Shown here: one piece after another, positions 1 through 7,203 of the stretch
Layout of the letters: the number at the start of each line of letters is the position of its first letter
Position numbering within the stretch: the stretch's first letter is position 1
NCBI GenBank assembly: GCA_034113365.1
Contig: JAXEXP010000144.1
Coordinates: forward strand, 1 to 16,641
DNA length: 16,641 nt
Direction: 5' to 3'
DNA from: Spyradocola sp034113365
Lineage (GTDB): Bacteria; Bacillota; Clostridia; Christensenellales; UBA1750
The notes under the pieces: model-generated
What the model was told of the DNA's origin: nothing
Databases searched by the model: none
The model's input: the letters and a program-made list of their open reading frames with translations, nothing else
Translations under genes and position numbers: made by a program

Positions 1-132
1 GCCTGGGTCAAGCTCAAATTTGCTGCGATGAATCTCAAGAAATTCGCCATCCACAAGTGGATGCTTTCCCTTTTCTTCCGTATCTTCTCCTGCAATAAGC
101 CACATTGCGGTGTTGCAATGTGGCTTATTTGA
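1..132 (+). CDS. C-terminal end of a transposase (partial, runs off the left edge)
   Basis: Reading from base 1 in frame 1 gives 43 residues and a TGA stop at 130-132. The first part, AWVKLKFAAMNLKKFAIHKW, resembles the closing helix of IS1182/IS4-type DDE transposases, which commonly ends in an 'NLKK' segment before a basic tail. The catalytic residues lie outside the window, so activity cannot be judged. The last 13 codons are built from a perfect inverted repeat (94-129), so the native C-terminus may have been replaced or extended by a hairpin sequence. No terminal inverted repeat of an element could be assigned because the left end is missing. The family call is by resemblance only. Confidence 0.55.
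   Translation, partial: AWVKLKFAAMNLKKFAIHKWMLSLFFRIFSCNKPHCGVAMWLI
94..129. repeat. 15-bp perfect inverted repeat (hairpin) at the end of the transposase frame
   Basis: Left arm 94-108 (AATAAGCCACATTGC) and right arm 115-129 are exact reverse complements around the six-base loop GGTGTT. The right arm runs into the transposase stop codon. Only three T follow, so it is a weak candidate for an intrinsic terminator on the plus strand. The outer AATAAGCC of the arm recurs at 167-174, and its complement GGCTTATT occurs at 12750-12757 in the R3 repeat cluster. Confidence 0.8.
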
Positions 133-139
133 CAGTCTG

Positions 140-247
140 AACAGTCCTGTGGACTGTTTTCGGAAAATAAGCCGACCGGAACACCGGGCTTTCCCGAAGG
201 GGAAGCACGGTGCGGAGTAAGCTGACGCCACAGCGACTGATGAGGTG
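140..247 (-). repeat. Dispersed intergenic repeat, copy R1
   Basis: Read on the minus strand, this begins with CACCTCATCAGTCGCTGTGG (bases 247-228). It continues with a 49-bp block (217-169) that matches 12650-12698 at 47 of 49 positions, and ends in a small palindrome with arms AACAGTCC (140-147) and GGACTGTT (151-158). The opening matches R2 (7209-7239) and the rest matches R3. It lies downstream of the WYL regulator gene, between that gene's stop and the transposase remnant. No coding function is seen; the 148-codon plus-strand frame starting at 210 is low-complexity Pro/Ala/Arg shadow. Confidence 0.75.
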
Positions 248-291
248 TCCACCGCGCGCAACCTCTCCCCAATCTTTCACCGATCACGTTC

Positions 292-1191
292 TCATCGCCG
301 ATTTCGATAAATCTCCAGTACCTCCCGCGCCCGCTCGCAGAACTCCTCCGCGACCTCCGGCGGCTCCAGCACCTCCACCCCGCCGCCCAGCGACAGCAGC
401 GCCCCGCGCCAGAACAGCTCGTCCGCGGGCACGCATACCTCCAGCAGCCAGTCGCCGCTCTCCAGCCTTTCCTGCGGCCGCGCGTGCAGGTACTCGATCA
501 GCGGCACCCGCGCCGCCTCCCGGCAGCGCAGCTTCAATTCCACCACGGGCCGCCCATCCTCCGACGGCGCAGCGCCCGGGTGCGGCTCCACCGGCTCGTC
601 CGTCTCCGCCACCCAGTCCATGCGCACCAGCTTGTAGGTCAGCGCCGCCTGCTTGACGCGCGACCACGCGCACAGATACCACGCGTACCACTTGTATTCC
701 ACATAAAGCGGCTCCACCGTGTGCTCCGCGCTGCGCCCCGCCGCGCTCACATACCCCATCTTCACGGCGTGGCCGTTCCGGATGGCCGCCCGCAGCGTCC
801 GCAGGTTGTTCTGCACCCGCTCGTCCTCTGCAAGCGCCGAAAGATCCACCTTCAGCGCCTCGGGCACGTCCTCCAGCGCCTGAAACTTCTCGATCGCCGC
901 CAGCAGCTTCTGATCCTGCACCGCCGTGGACAGCGCACGCAGCGCCGTCAAAATCAGCCGCACGTCCTCCTTGTCCGCCGCGCGGTGATCCAGCCGGTAG
1001 CGCTCCTCCAGCGCAAAGCCCCCGCCCGCGCCCTCAAAGGACGCCACCGGGATGCCCGCCATGCCCAGCGCCTCCATGTCGCGCAGCACAGTCCTTTGCG
1101 ACACCTCAAAGCGCCGCGCCAGCTCCCGCGCCGGCACGCGCCCGTGCTCCAGCAGATAGATCACCTCGGCAAGCAGCCTGTCCGCCCGCAT
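292..1191 (-). CDS. HTH + WYL-domain transcriptional regulator (YafY/DeoR-like)
   Basis: The protein has 299 residues, the usual size for the family. Residues 1-60 form a winged helix-turn-helix with the typical ARELARRFEVSQRTVLRDME recognition segment. A central helical linker follows, and residues 140-195 form the WYL domain, with the signature tryptophan-tyrosine-leucine at 171-173 in the strand EYKWYAWYLCAW. The C-terminal 70 residues look like the WCX extension. Such proteins bind a ligand through the WYL domain and repress or activate nearby genes. The ATG lies three bases after the stop of the AEC permease gene, with GAGGTG just upstream as ribosome binding site, so the two are cotranscribed. 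It is the natural candidate to act on the palindrome at 2182-2198, but the sequence does not prove that. Confidence 0.9.
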   Translation of the reverse strand: MRADRLLAEVIYLLEHGRVPARELARRFEVSQRTVLRDMEALGMAGIPVASFEGAGGGFALEERYRLDHRAADKEDVRLILTALRALSTAVQDQKLLAAIEKFQALEDVPEALKVDLSALAEDERVQNNLRTLRAAIRNGHAVKMGYVSAAGRSAEHTVEPLYVEYKWYAWYLCAWSRVKQAALTYKLVRMDWVAETDEPVEPHPGAAPSEDGRPVVELKLRCREAARVPLIEYLHARPQERLESGDWLLEVCVPADELFWRGALLSLGGGVEVLEPPEVAEEFCERAREVLEIYRNRR

Positions 1192-1194
1192 GGT

Positions 1195-2112
1195 TCACCT
1201 CAGCCCCATCACGCCGATGAGCGTAGTCATGATCACAATGGAGATCAGGATCGACACGCTGCCCACAAACGAGGACAGCTCGTGGTTGCCGCCCAGCTTC
1301 TCGGTAAACGCCGGCGACATCGCGGAGTTCGGCGCAAAGCACACGATGGCCAGCACCTGCCGCACCTCCAGCGAGAAGGGCAGAACACAGTAGAACAGCG
1401 CCGCAAACGCCGCCCCCATCGCGTACCGCACCGCAAGGATCGTCGCCGCCTGTTTCAAAAACGTCTTGTCCGGGTTGAATTCAAACATCGTGCCCACCAT
1501 CAGCATCGCCATAAACCCGTTCGCGCTGCCGATGGTGGTCGTGATGGGCAGCAGCCACGACGGGATCGCGATGCCCGCAATCGCCAGCGCCAGCATCAGC
1601 ATGTAGGTGCAAAACGGCGTGGAGAACAGCTTTTTCAGCGTCTCCCTGAGCGTCTGCCCCTTGCCGCCCACCACCTTGCTCGTCAGCGCGTAGCTGCCGC
1701 CGGTGCACATCACCGCGTTGCCCGCGTCAAACAGGCAGGTCACCACCACGCCCACCGGCCCCAAAAATCCCTGTACATAGGGCATCGTGAACGACCCGAT
1801 GTTGTAGCCCGGGAAGTTTAATGTGTACAGCGCGCGCGTTTTCTTCCCCTGTCCCATCGAAAACAGGTACCCCAGCCCCCACATCGCCAGGCTCACGCCC
1901 AGCGACAGCAGCGACACATACAGCAGGCTGTTGTCGAATGCGAACGTGGCAAAATTGGTGATGACCGCCGCCGGCATCGTGATGTTCAGCGCGATCTTCA
2001 TGATGAGCTTGTAGTCGTCGGGCTTGAAAAAACCCGCCTTTTTCAGGCCATACCCCAGCGCGATCACAAACACATACGCCGAGGCCTTCAGCAGCACCTC
2101 TCCCATGTCCAT
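1195..2112 (-). CDS. AEC-family transporter (auxin efflux carrier-like permease)
   Basis: This is a 305-residue hydrophobic protein with about ten membrane segments in two halves. The amino end reads MGEVLLKASAYVFVIALGYG and is followed by KKAGFF, a common opening in AEC permeases. Conserved features include the N-rich NITMPAAVITNF segment and a C-terminal CFAPNSAMSPAF segment. AEC proteins move organic acids, amino acids or other anions; the substrate here is unknown. I chose the ATG at 2112 (2106 is also possible) because the longer ATG at 2160 starts directly at the -10 box and so would lie upstream of or at the transcription start. A GGGGAG and a GGGGGA sequence lie just upstream of the preferred starts. 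It is followed by the WYL regulator in the same operon and is divergent from the acetyltransferase. Confidence 0.88.
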   Translation of the reverse strand: MDMGEVLLKASAYVFVIALGYGLKKAGFFKPDDYKLIMKIALNITMPAAVITNFATFAFDNSLLYVSLLSLGVSLAMWGLGYLFSMGQGKKTRALYTLNFPGYNIGSFTMPYVQGFLGPVGVVVTCLFDAGNAVMCTGGSYALTSKVVGGKGQTLRETLKKLFSTPFCTYMLMLALAIAGIAIPSWLLPITTTIGSANGFMAMLMVGTMFEFNPDKTFLKQAATILAVRYAMGAAFAALFYCVLPFSLEVRQVLAIVCFAPNSAMSPAFTEKLGGNHELSSFVGSVSILISIVIMTTLIGVMGLR

Positions 2113-2160
2113 CCCCCGTGTTTCTCCCCGCAATCCTTTGCGGTTTTTCTGTTTATGCAA

Positions 2161-2189
2161 AGTATACCATCATTTCTGCCCGTTGTACA
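2161..2189 (-). promoter_or_regulatory. Promoter for the AEC-WYL operon
   Basis: On the minus strand, TGTACA (2189-2184) is followed after 17 bases by TATACT (2166-2161). The -10 is five of six to consensus and the -35 four of six. The expected start of transcription is near 2154, giving a leader of about 40 bases before the ATG at 2112. The -35 lies within the operator candidate 2182-2198. Confidence 0.55.
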
Positions 2190-2198
2190 TTGTGCAAC
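2182..2198. promoter_or_regulatory. Operator candidate: 17-bp inverted repeat between divergent promoters
   Basis: The sequence GTTGTACATTGTGCAAC has 8-base arms (GTTGTACA and TGTGCAAC) around a single central T, with one mismatch. It covers the -35 hexamers of both the minus-strand AEC promoter (2184-2189) and the plus-strand acetyltransferase promoter (2190-2195). A dimeric regulator bound here could control both units. The WYL protein encoded in the AEC operon is the obvious candidate; this is inference. Confidence 0.55.
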
Positions 2199-2218
2199 CC
2201 CCCGCTTTCCTGTATAAT
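2190..2218 (+). promoter_or_regulatory. Sigma-A-type promoter for the Eis-like acetyltransferase
   Basis: TTGTGC (2190-2195), a 17-base spacer and a perfect TATAAT (2213-2218). Transcription would start near 2225, about 36 bases before the ATG at 2261. Confidence 0.75.
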
Positions 2219-2260
2219 GACAGTAGTTCCCATCCAATGAAACACACGGAGGATCAATCT

Positions 2261-3418
2261 ATGGCTCTCTATAAAGGCATCGGCACCGGCCATTGCGAAC
2301 ACGAGGACCTGATCGACTTTCTCAACTACGTGTTCGGCATGAACGGCCACGACTCGGGCTTCTACCGCCTGCTGCCCAAGCTCTACCGCCCCCATTTCCG
2401 CCCCGAGGACCACAACTTCATCGTCACCGAGGACGGCAAGCTGCGCGCCGCGGTCGGCTCCTATCCCATCGCGCTTTCCGTGATGGGCCAGACCCTCACC
2501 GCCGCCGGCATCGGCAACGTCGCCGCCCACCCCTTCCACCGCGGCAAGGGCTACATGAAGGACTGCATGCGCCTGGCCCTTGAGGACGCCGTGCGCTCCG
2601 GCGCGGACTTTGCAGTGCTGGGCGGCCGCCGCCAGCGCTACTCCTACTTCGGCTTCGAGCCCGCCGGCGTCTGCGGACGCTTCACGCTCAACCGCGACAA
2701 CCTGCGCCACTGCTTCGGCAGCGCGGAAAACACCTCCGGCTACACCGTGCGCACCCTCACCGCGCAGGACGCCGACGCACTCGCCGCCATCGACGCGCTC
2801 ACCCGCACCCGTCCCAGCCACCCCCTGCGCCCCGCCGACCGCCTCTTCGACGTGCTGAACAACTGGGAGAGCACCGTCTGCGCGGTCTATGCCCCCGACG
2901 GCGCCTTCGCCGGCTACTTCCTCTCCGGCGACGACGTCCGCGAGCTGGACGCCGCCGATGCCGCCCACTTTGAGGGCGTCGTCCGCGCCTGCCACGCCCA
3001 CATCGGCAAGGACGAGCTCGAAATCACCGTCCCCACCCACAACGCCGCGCTGTTCGACTTCCTCAGCGACATCTGCGAGGGCTGCTCCCTCACCCACACC
3101 GAGAGCTACAACGTGTTCCACTACGCAAAGGTCGTGCGCGCCTGCCTCACCCTCCGTGCCCAGACCGAGCCCCTGTGCGACGGCAGCGTCACGCTGGAGA
3201 TCGACGGCTTTGCGGGCGTGGAAAAGCTGCGCCTCGCGGTCGAGCACGGCGTCCCCTCCGTCACCGCGTTTGACGGCGACTGCGACTTCCGCCTGACCCA
3301 TCGCCAGGCCATGTCGGCGCTGTTCGGCCTCATGCCCGCCCCGCGCCGCGCGCTGCCCGCCCCCGTGCGCAGCTGGCTGCCGCTGCCCCTGTTCGTGCCC
3401 GAGGTGGACAACGACTGA
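2261..3418 (+). CDS. Eis-like GNAT family N-acetyltransferase
   Basis: The protein has 385 residues, matching the Eis-type layout of an N-terminal GNAT domain, a second degenerate GNAT domain and a C-terminal SCP2-like domain. The acetyl-CoA loop is visible at residues 87-98 (VAAHPFHRGKGY), followed near residue 125 by the RQRYSYFGFEPAG segment typical of the family. The C-terminal part contains FRLTHRQAMSALFG and ends in a PLPLFVPEVDND tail typical of Eis-like proteins. Eis enzymes acetylate amines such as aminoglycosides, but most clostridial relatives have unknown substrates, so a resistance role is not claimed. The start at 2261 is supported by GGAGGA at 2248-2253 with a 7-base spacing and by the promoter at 2190-2218; the upstream open frame crosses that promoter. 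It is divergent from the AEC-WYL operon. Confidence 0.85.
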   Translation: MALYKGIGTGHCEHEDLIDFLNYVFGMNGHDSGFYRLLPKLYRPHFRPEDHNFIVTEDGKLRAAVGSYPIALSVMGQTLTAAGIGNVAAHPFHRGKGYMKDCMRLALEDAVRSGADFAVLGGRRQRYSYFGFEPAGVCGRFTLNRDNLRHCFGSAENTSGYTVRTLTAQDADALAAIDALTRTRPSHPLRPADRLFDVLNNWESTVCAVYAPDGAFAGYFLSGDDVRELDAADAAHFEGVVRACHAHIGKDELEITVPTHNAALFDFLSDICEGCSLTHTESYNVFHYAKVVRACLTLRAQTEPLCDGSVTLEIDGFAGVEKLRLAVEHGVPSVTAFDGDCDFRLTHRQAMSALFGLMPAPRRALPAPVRSWLPLPLFVPEVDND

Positions 3419-3457
3419 TCTTCCTTCGTCTTCACCATTCGTCCACATTTATTTTAC

Positions 3458-3490
3458 CCGCCTGCGCTGTACATCCGCTCGCGCAGGCGG
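3458..3490. repeat. 10-bp perfect inverted repeat overlapping a promoter
   Basis: CCGCCTGCGC (3458-3467) and GCGCAGGCGG (3481-3490) are exact reverse complements around a 13-base loop. The loop carries the -35-like TGTACA (3468-3473), and the right arm ends directly at the -10 TATACT. No T-run follows, so it does not look like a terminator for the acetyltransferase gene. It is better read as an operator or a structural element. Confidence 0.6.
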
Positions 3491-3496
3491 TATACT
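3468..3496 (+). promoter_or_regulatory. Promoter for the zinc-ribbon membrane protein
   Basis: TGTACA (3468-3473), 17-base spacer, TATACT (3491-3496). The same hexamer pair and spacing occur in the AEC promoter at 2161-2189. Transcription would start near 3503. Confidence 0.5.
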
Positions 3497-3531
3497 TTGA
3501 CATAGAATGAATCTGAAAGAAGGGTTCCTCC

Positions 3532-3948
3532 ATGCAATGGCTGCAAAACCTGGCGATGAAATTCCAGCGCTTTATGATGGGGCGCTACGGCGGCGACCAG
3601 CTGAACCTGGCGCTGCTGCTGCTCTCGCTGCTGCTGACCGTCATCTGCTCCTTCTTCCCCTGGGGCTGGATCGGCTCGCTGGTCTCGATGCTGCTGCTCG
3701 CGCTGATCATCTTCCGCATGTTCTCGCGCAACACCTCCCGCCGCTTTGCCGAAAATTACCGCTTCCTCAAGCTCTGGAACCCCGTCAAAAACTGGTTCCA
3801 GTGGCTGTGGCTGTCCGTGCGCTACTGCAAAAAGAACCGCTACTTCCTCTGCCCCAAGTGCCATCGCATCGCCTGCGTCCCCAAGGGCACGGGCCGCGTC
3901 ACCATCACCTGCAAGGGCTGCAAGCACAAGTACGACAAAAAGGCCTGA
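3532..3948 (+). CDS. Small membrane protein with C-terminal zinc ribbon
   Basis: The protein has 138 residues. Two closely spaced membrane helices (about 26-42 and 46-63) are followed by a basic linker rich in aromatic residues (64-104). A CPKC...CKGC zinc ribbon follows with cysteines at 107, 110, 127 and 130. The ribbon sequence YFLCPKCHRIACVPKGTGRV resembles a widespread clostridial family of unknown function in which a cytoplasmic ribbon is tethered to the membrane. The ATG at 3532 has AGAAGGG (3517-3523) as a modest ribosome binding site. It is monocistronic, with its own promoter and a strong terminator directly after the stop. Confidence 0.85.
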   Translation: MQWLQNLAMKFQRFMMGRYGGDQLNLALLLLSLLLTVICSFFPWGWIGSLVSMLLLALIIFRMFSRNTSRRFAENYRFLKLWNPVKNWFQWLWLSVRYCKKNRYFLCPKCHRIACVPKGTGRVTITCKGCKHKYDKKA

Positions 3949-3953
3949 TCCCC

Positions 3954-3983
3954 CGCCGCACCGCCCGGTGCGGCGCTTTTTTT
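3954..3983 (+). terminator. Intrinsic terminator after the zinc-ribbon gene
   Basis: A perfect 9-bp stem CGCCGCACC / GGTGCGGCG with a GCCC loop is followed by C and seven T. It starts six bases after the stop codon. Confidence 0.92.
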
Positions 3984-4013
3984 ACACAATTTCGACCAAA
4001 TCTGATTCCATTC

Positions 4014-4042
4014 TTGAAAACTCCCCGCTAAAATTATAGAAT
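4014..4042 (+). promoter_or_regulatory. Promoter for the PLC-UMF1-PHP operon
   Basis: TTGAAA (4014-4019), 17-base spacer, TAGAAT (4037-4042), in an AT-rich stretch right after the preceding terminator. Both boxes are close to the sigma-A consensus. Confidence 0.75.
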
Positions 4043-4076
4043 AGAATAAACCCGAACCGAAAGTGAGGAGACCACC

Positions 4077-4877
4077 ATGCCCTCTACCTATGCGCACTAC
4101 CGCTTTGGCAAGCGCGTGCTCGAGCGCCTGGACGGGGAAGCGCGCCGCATCGCCGAGCGCCATCGCGCGCTGTTTGACGTCGGCCTGCACGGCCCCGACG
4201 TGCTGTTCCACTACCGGGCCTTTGCCCGCAATCCCGTCAACCGCTTGGGCCACGAGGTGCACGCCTGGACGGGCCGCAGGTTTTTTGCGCAGGCGCTGCC
4301 CGCCGCCGCGGACGACGAATCCCGCGCCTACCTCTACGGCTTCCTGTGCCACTTCGCGCTGGACAGCACCTGCCACGGCCTCATCGAGCGCACGGTCGAG
4401 GACACCGGCATCGACCACAACAGCGTCGAGACCGACTATGAGCGCACGCTGATGCTGGCCGACGGCCTGGACCCCGCCCGCCACCTGCCCGCCGCGCACT
4501 TTGCCCCCTCTGCGCGCATGGGTCGGGTCATCGCCTCCTTCTTCCCCGGCGTCCAGGGCAGTCAGGCCGTGCAGGCCATGCGCGCCATGAAGCGCAACAT
4601 CGACCTGCTCGTCGCGCAGACCCCGCTCAAGCGCGGCGTCATCCAAACGGTGCTGCGCGCCGCGGGCCAGTACGACGCGCTCTACGGCCTGGTGGTGCCC
4701 GAGCAGCCCGATCCCCGGCTCGCCCCCTGCACGCAGCAGCTGCTGCGCCTGGGCGCCCAGGCGGAGGAGACGGCCGCGCGCCTCATCGGCCTGAGCGGCA
4801 GCGCCGCGCTGCTGGACGACGAACAGATGCAGCTGGATTTCAACGGACGATTCAAACCCGAGGAGGTACGCGCATGA
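4077..4877 (+). CDS. Zinc-dependent phospholipase C-like protein
   Basis: This 266-residue protein opens with MPSTYAHYRFGK, the characteristic start of the clostridial Zn_dep_PLPC family. Metal-ligand candidates in the expected order are H7, D41 (LHGPD), H59 and H62, then H92-x3-D96 and H100 (CHFALDSTCH), then H114-x3-E118. The H-x3-D, H, H-x3-E series matches the zinc-binding pattern of bacterial phospholipase C. No signal peptide is visible, so unlike secreted toxins it is probably cytoplasmic; its substrate is unknown. TGAGGAG (4064-4070) precedes the ATG by six bases. Its stop overlaps the start of the UMF1 transporter gene by four bases (ATGA), so the two are translationally coupled. Confidence 0.88.
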   Translation: MPSTYAHYRFGKRVLERLDGEARRIAERHRALFDVGLHGPDVLFHYRAFARNPVNRLGHEVHAWTGRRFFAQALPAAADDESRAYLYGFLCHFALDSTCHGLIERTVEDTGIDHNSVETDYERTLMLADGLDPARHLPAAHFAPSARMGRVIASFFPGVQGSQAVQAMRAMKRNIDLLVAQTPLKRGVIQTVLRAAGQYDALYGLVVPEQPDPRLAPCTQQLLRLGAQAEETAARLIGLSGSAALLDDEQMQLDFNGRFKPEEVRA

Positions 4878-6136
4878 AGCTGACACGGCTGGAAAAACAA
4901 TGGATCCTCTACGACGTGGGCAACTCCGCCTTTACGCTGCTGGTGACCACCATCGTGCCCATCTACTTCAACTACCTGGCCGGAAACGCCGGCATCTCGC
5001 AGGTGGACTACCTGGCCTTCTGGGGCTACGCCGCCTCCATCGTGACGCTGCTGGTCGCCGTCAGCGGCCCCATCTTCGGCACTCTTGCCGACAACAAGGG
5101 CTTCAAAAAGCCCATCTTCGTGGCCTCCATACTCATCGGCGCGGTGGGCTGCCTGGCGCTGGGCCTTGCCAAGCAGTGGCTGATCTTCCTCATCATCTTC
5201 ATCATCGCCAAGTTCGGCTATTCGACCAGCCTGATCTTCTACGACTCGATGCTCACCGACGTCACCACCGAGGACAAGATGGATACCGTCTCCTCGCAAG
5301 GCTACGCGTGGGGCTACATCGGCAGCTGCATCCCCTTTGTGCTGTGCCTGGCGCTGGTGCTCTTTGCAGGCAACATCGGCATCTCCATGGAGCTTGCGAT
5401 GGGCCTGTCCTTCCTGATCGTCGCGGCCTGGTGGGTGCTCACCTCGCTGCCCCTGCTGCGCAATTACCGCCAGACGCACTACGTCGAGCGCCAGAAGCAC
5501 GCCGTGCGCCAGACCTTCTCCCGCCTGGGGCACACGCTGCTGGGCCTGGGCAAGGATAAGCAGGTGCTGTTCTTCCTGCTGGCCTTCTTCTTCTACATCG
5601 ACGGCGTCTACACCATCATCGACATGGCCACCGCCTACGGCTCCGCGCTGGGGCTGGACAGCACGGGCCTGCTGCTGGCGCTGCTGGTGACGCAGATCGT
5701 CGCCTTCCCCTGCGCGATCCTGTTCGGCCGCCTGGCCCGCCGCTTCTCCTCCGAGGCGCTCATCACCGTGTGCATACTGGCCTATACCGGCATCACCATC
5801 TTTGCGGTGTTCATGACCAATCAGGCGCAGTTCTGGGTCTTGGCGGTGTGCGTGGGCATGTTCCAGGGCGGCATTCAGGCGCTGTCCCGCTCCTACTTTG
5901 CCAAGATCATCCCCCCGGAGAAATCCGGCGAATACTTCGGCCTGCTGGACATCTGCGGCAAGGGCGCGGCCTTTGTGGGCACGGGCATCGTCAGCATCGT
6001 CTCGCAGCTGACGGGCGACATCAACAAGGGCGTGGGCGCCATCGCGGTGCTGTTCGTGCTGGGCATCCTCTTCTTCCGCAAGACCGTCTCCGTCGGCAAA
6101 AAACAGAAAAAATCCGACAATTCCCTGTCGGCATAA
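4874..6136 (+). CDS. UMF1/Atg22-like MFS transporter
   Basis: The protein has 420 residues with about 12 membrane segments. The family opening is clear: LYDVGNSAFTLLVTTIVPIY in the first helix. Other UMF1-type segments are IFYDSMLTDVT in the first half and FFFYIDGVYTIIDMA at the start of the second half. ALSRSYFAKIIPPEKSGEYF, near the penultimate helices, is followed by GLLDICGKGAAFVGTGIVS. UMF1 proteins are related to yeast Atg22, a vacuolar amino-acid exporter; bacterial substrates are not established. GAGGAGGT within the end of the upstream gene serves as ribosome binding site. It sits between the PLC-like gene (ATGA overlap) and the PHP gene (22-base gap), which suggests that the transporter moves a product or substrate of one of these hydrolases. 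Confidence 0.9.
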   Translation: MKLTRLEKQWILYDVGNSAFTLLVTTIVPIYFNYLAGNAGISQVDYLAFWGYAASIVTLLVAVSGPIFGTLADNKGFKKPIFVASILIGAVGCLALGLAKQWLIFLIIFIIAKFGYSTSLIFYDSMLTDVTTEDKMDTVSSQGYAWGYIGSCIPFVLCLALVLFAGNIGISMELAMGLSFLIVAAWWVLTSLPLLRNYRQTHYVERQKHAVRQTFSRLGHTLLGLGKDKQVLFFLLAFFFYIDGVYTIIDMATAYGSALGLDSTGLLLALLVTQIVAFPCAILFGRLARRFSSEALITVCILAYTGITIFAVFMTNQAQFWVLAVCVGMFQGGIQALSRSYFAKIIPPEKSGEYFGLLDICGKGAAFVGTGIVSIVSQLTGDINKGVGAIAVLFVLGILFFRKTVSVGKKQKKSDNSLSA

Positions 6137-6158
6137 CCACAAAAGGAGTATCGGCTCA

Positions 6159-7190
6159 ATGAAACGCTTCCTTCTGCCCGAATCCGGGACCTTCTACAAG
6201 GCGAACCTCCACTGCCACACCAACCTCTCCGACGGCCACCTGACGCCCGAGGAGGTCAAGCGCATCTACAAGGAACAGGGCTATTCCATCGTCGCCTACA
6301 CCGACCACGACCTGTTCATCCCCCACCCGGAGCTGGCCGACCCCGACTTCCTCCCGCTGCACGCCATGGAGATGGAGATCAACGAGGAGACCCCGCTGGG
6401 CTGGGACCACGCGCGCAGCTGCCACCTGTGCTTCATCGCGCTCAAGGAGGATACCGTGCTGCAGCCCTGCTGGCACCGCAGCAAGTACCGCTTCGGCAAC
6501 GCGCCGGGCAACGCCCACCTGGCCCGTTTTGACGAATCCCTGCCCGACTACGAGCGCGCCTACACCCCCGAGCGCATCAACGACATGATCCGCGCCTGCC
6601 GCGAGCAGGGCTTCTTCGTCACCTACAACCACCCCACCTGGTCGCTCGAGGGCTATGAGCAGTACATCCATCTGGAGGGCATGCAGGCCATGGAGATCTG
6701 CAATTACAGCTGCATGGTGATGGGCTATGAGGAGTACAACCCCCGCGTCTACGACGACCTGCTGCGCGCCGGCAAGCGCCTCTACTGCGTCGCCACCGAC
6801 GACAACCACAACCACGGCACGCCCGGCGCCCGCACCTGGGACTCCTTCGGCGGCTTCACCATGATCAAGGCCCCCTCCCTGCAATACGAGGCCGTCACCG
6901 CCGCGCTGGAGAACGGCGACTTCTACGCCTCCCAGGGGCCGCAGATCCATTCGCTGTATCTCGAGGGCGACACCGTCCACATCGAATGCTCCCCCGCCGA
7001 CCGCATCAACCTGCACGTCGCCACCCGCCGCGACCGCCTGCTCGCCGCCGAGCCGGGCGCGCCCGTGACGCACGCCGCCTTCCAGATCCACCCCGACGAC
7101 GGCTACTTCCGCATCACCGTCACCGACGCTCAGGGCCGCCACGCCGACACCCGCGCCTACTTCCTCGACGAACTGCTCCTCTCCCACTGA
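6159..7190 (+). CDS. PHP-domain metal-dependent phosphoesterase
   Basis: This 343-residue protein carries the four PHP motifs: H18-x-H20 with D25 (NLHCHTNLSDG), D49-H50 (YTDHD), a central E71 (LHAMEMEI), H158 (TYNHPTW), and D214 with H217/H219 (VATDDNHNH). These are the expected ligands for a three-metal phosphoesterase site. The last 110 residues are likely a beta-rich extension. Stand-alone PHP proteins hydrolyse phosphomonoesters or cyclic phosphates; the substrate here is unknown. The ATG is preceded by AAAGGAG with a 10-base spacing. It is the last gene of the operon that begins with the PLC-like gene, so phosphorus-ester hydrolysis is a theme of the unit. Confidence 0.88.
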   Translation: MKRFLLPESGTFYKANLHCHTNLSDGHLTPEEVKRIYKEQGYSIVAYTDHDLFIPHPELADPDFLPLHAMEMEINEETPLGWDHARSCHLCFIALKEDTVLQPCWHRSKYRFGNAPGNAHLARFDESLPDYERAYTPERINDMIRACREQGFFVTYNHPTWSLEGYEQYIHLEGMQAMEICNYSCMVMGYEEYNPRVYDDLLRAGKRLYCVATDDNHNHGTPGARTWDSFGGFTMIKAPSLQYEAVTAALENGDFYASQGPQIHSLYLEGDTVHIECSPADRINLHVATRRDRLLAAEPGAPVTHAAFQIHPDDGYFRITVTDAQGRHADTRAYFLDELLLSH

Positions 7191-7203
7191 GCGCTTCCCG
7201 CGG

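Noticed and set aside
484..1821. 445-codon plus-strand open frame opposite the WYL and AEC genes
   Set aside because: Arg/His/Gln-rich antisense shadow spanning two recognised genes.
2261..3418. Aminoglycoside-resistance gene
   Set aside because: Eis-like fold alone does not establish antibiotic acetylation; most relatives have unknown substrates.
2153..3448. 431-codon minus-strand open frame opposite the acetyltransferase
   Set aside because: It has Gly/Ala/Val/Glu-rich low-complexity composition and lies opposite a well-supported gene with promoter and ribosome binding site. It is a product of GC-rich third positions.
3458..3490. Terminator of the acetyltransferase gene
   Set aside because: Good stem but a 13-base loop and no T-run; a promoter lies within it.
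4682..6142. 486-codon minus-strand open frame opposite the UMF1 gene
   Set aside because: Biased His/Gln/Asp/Gly composition, no family resemblance, fully overlaps a recognised transporter.
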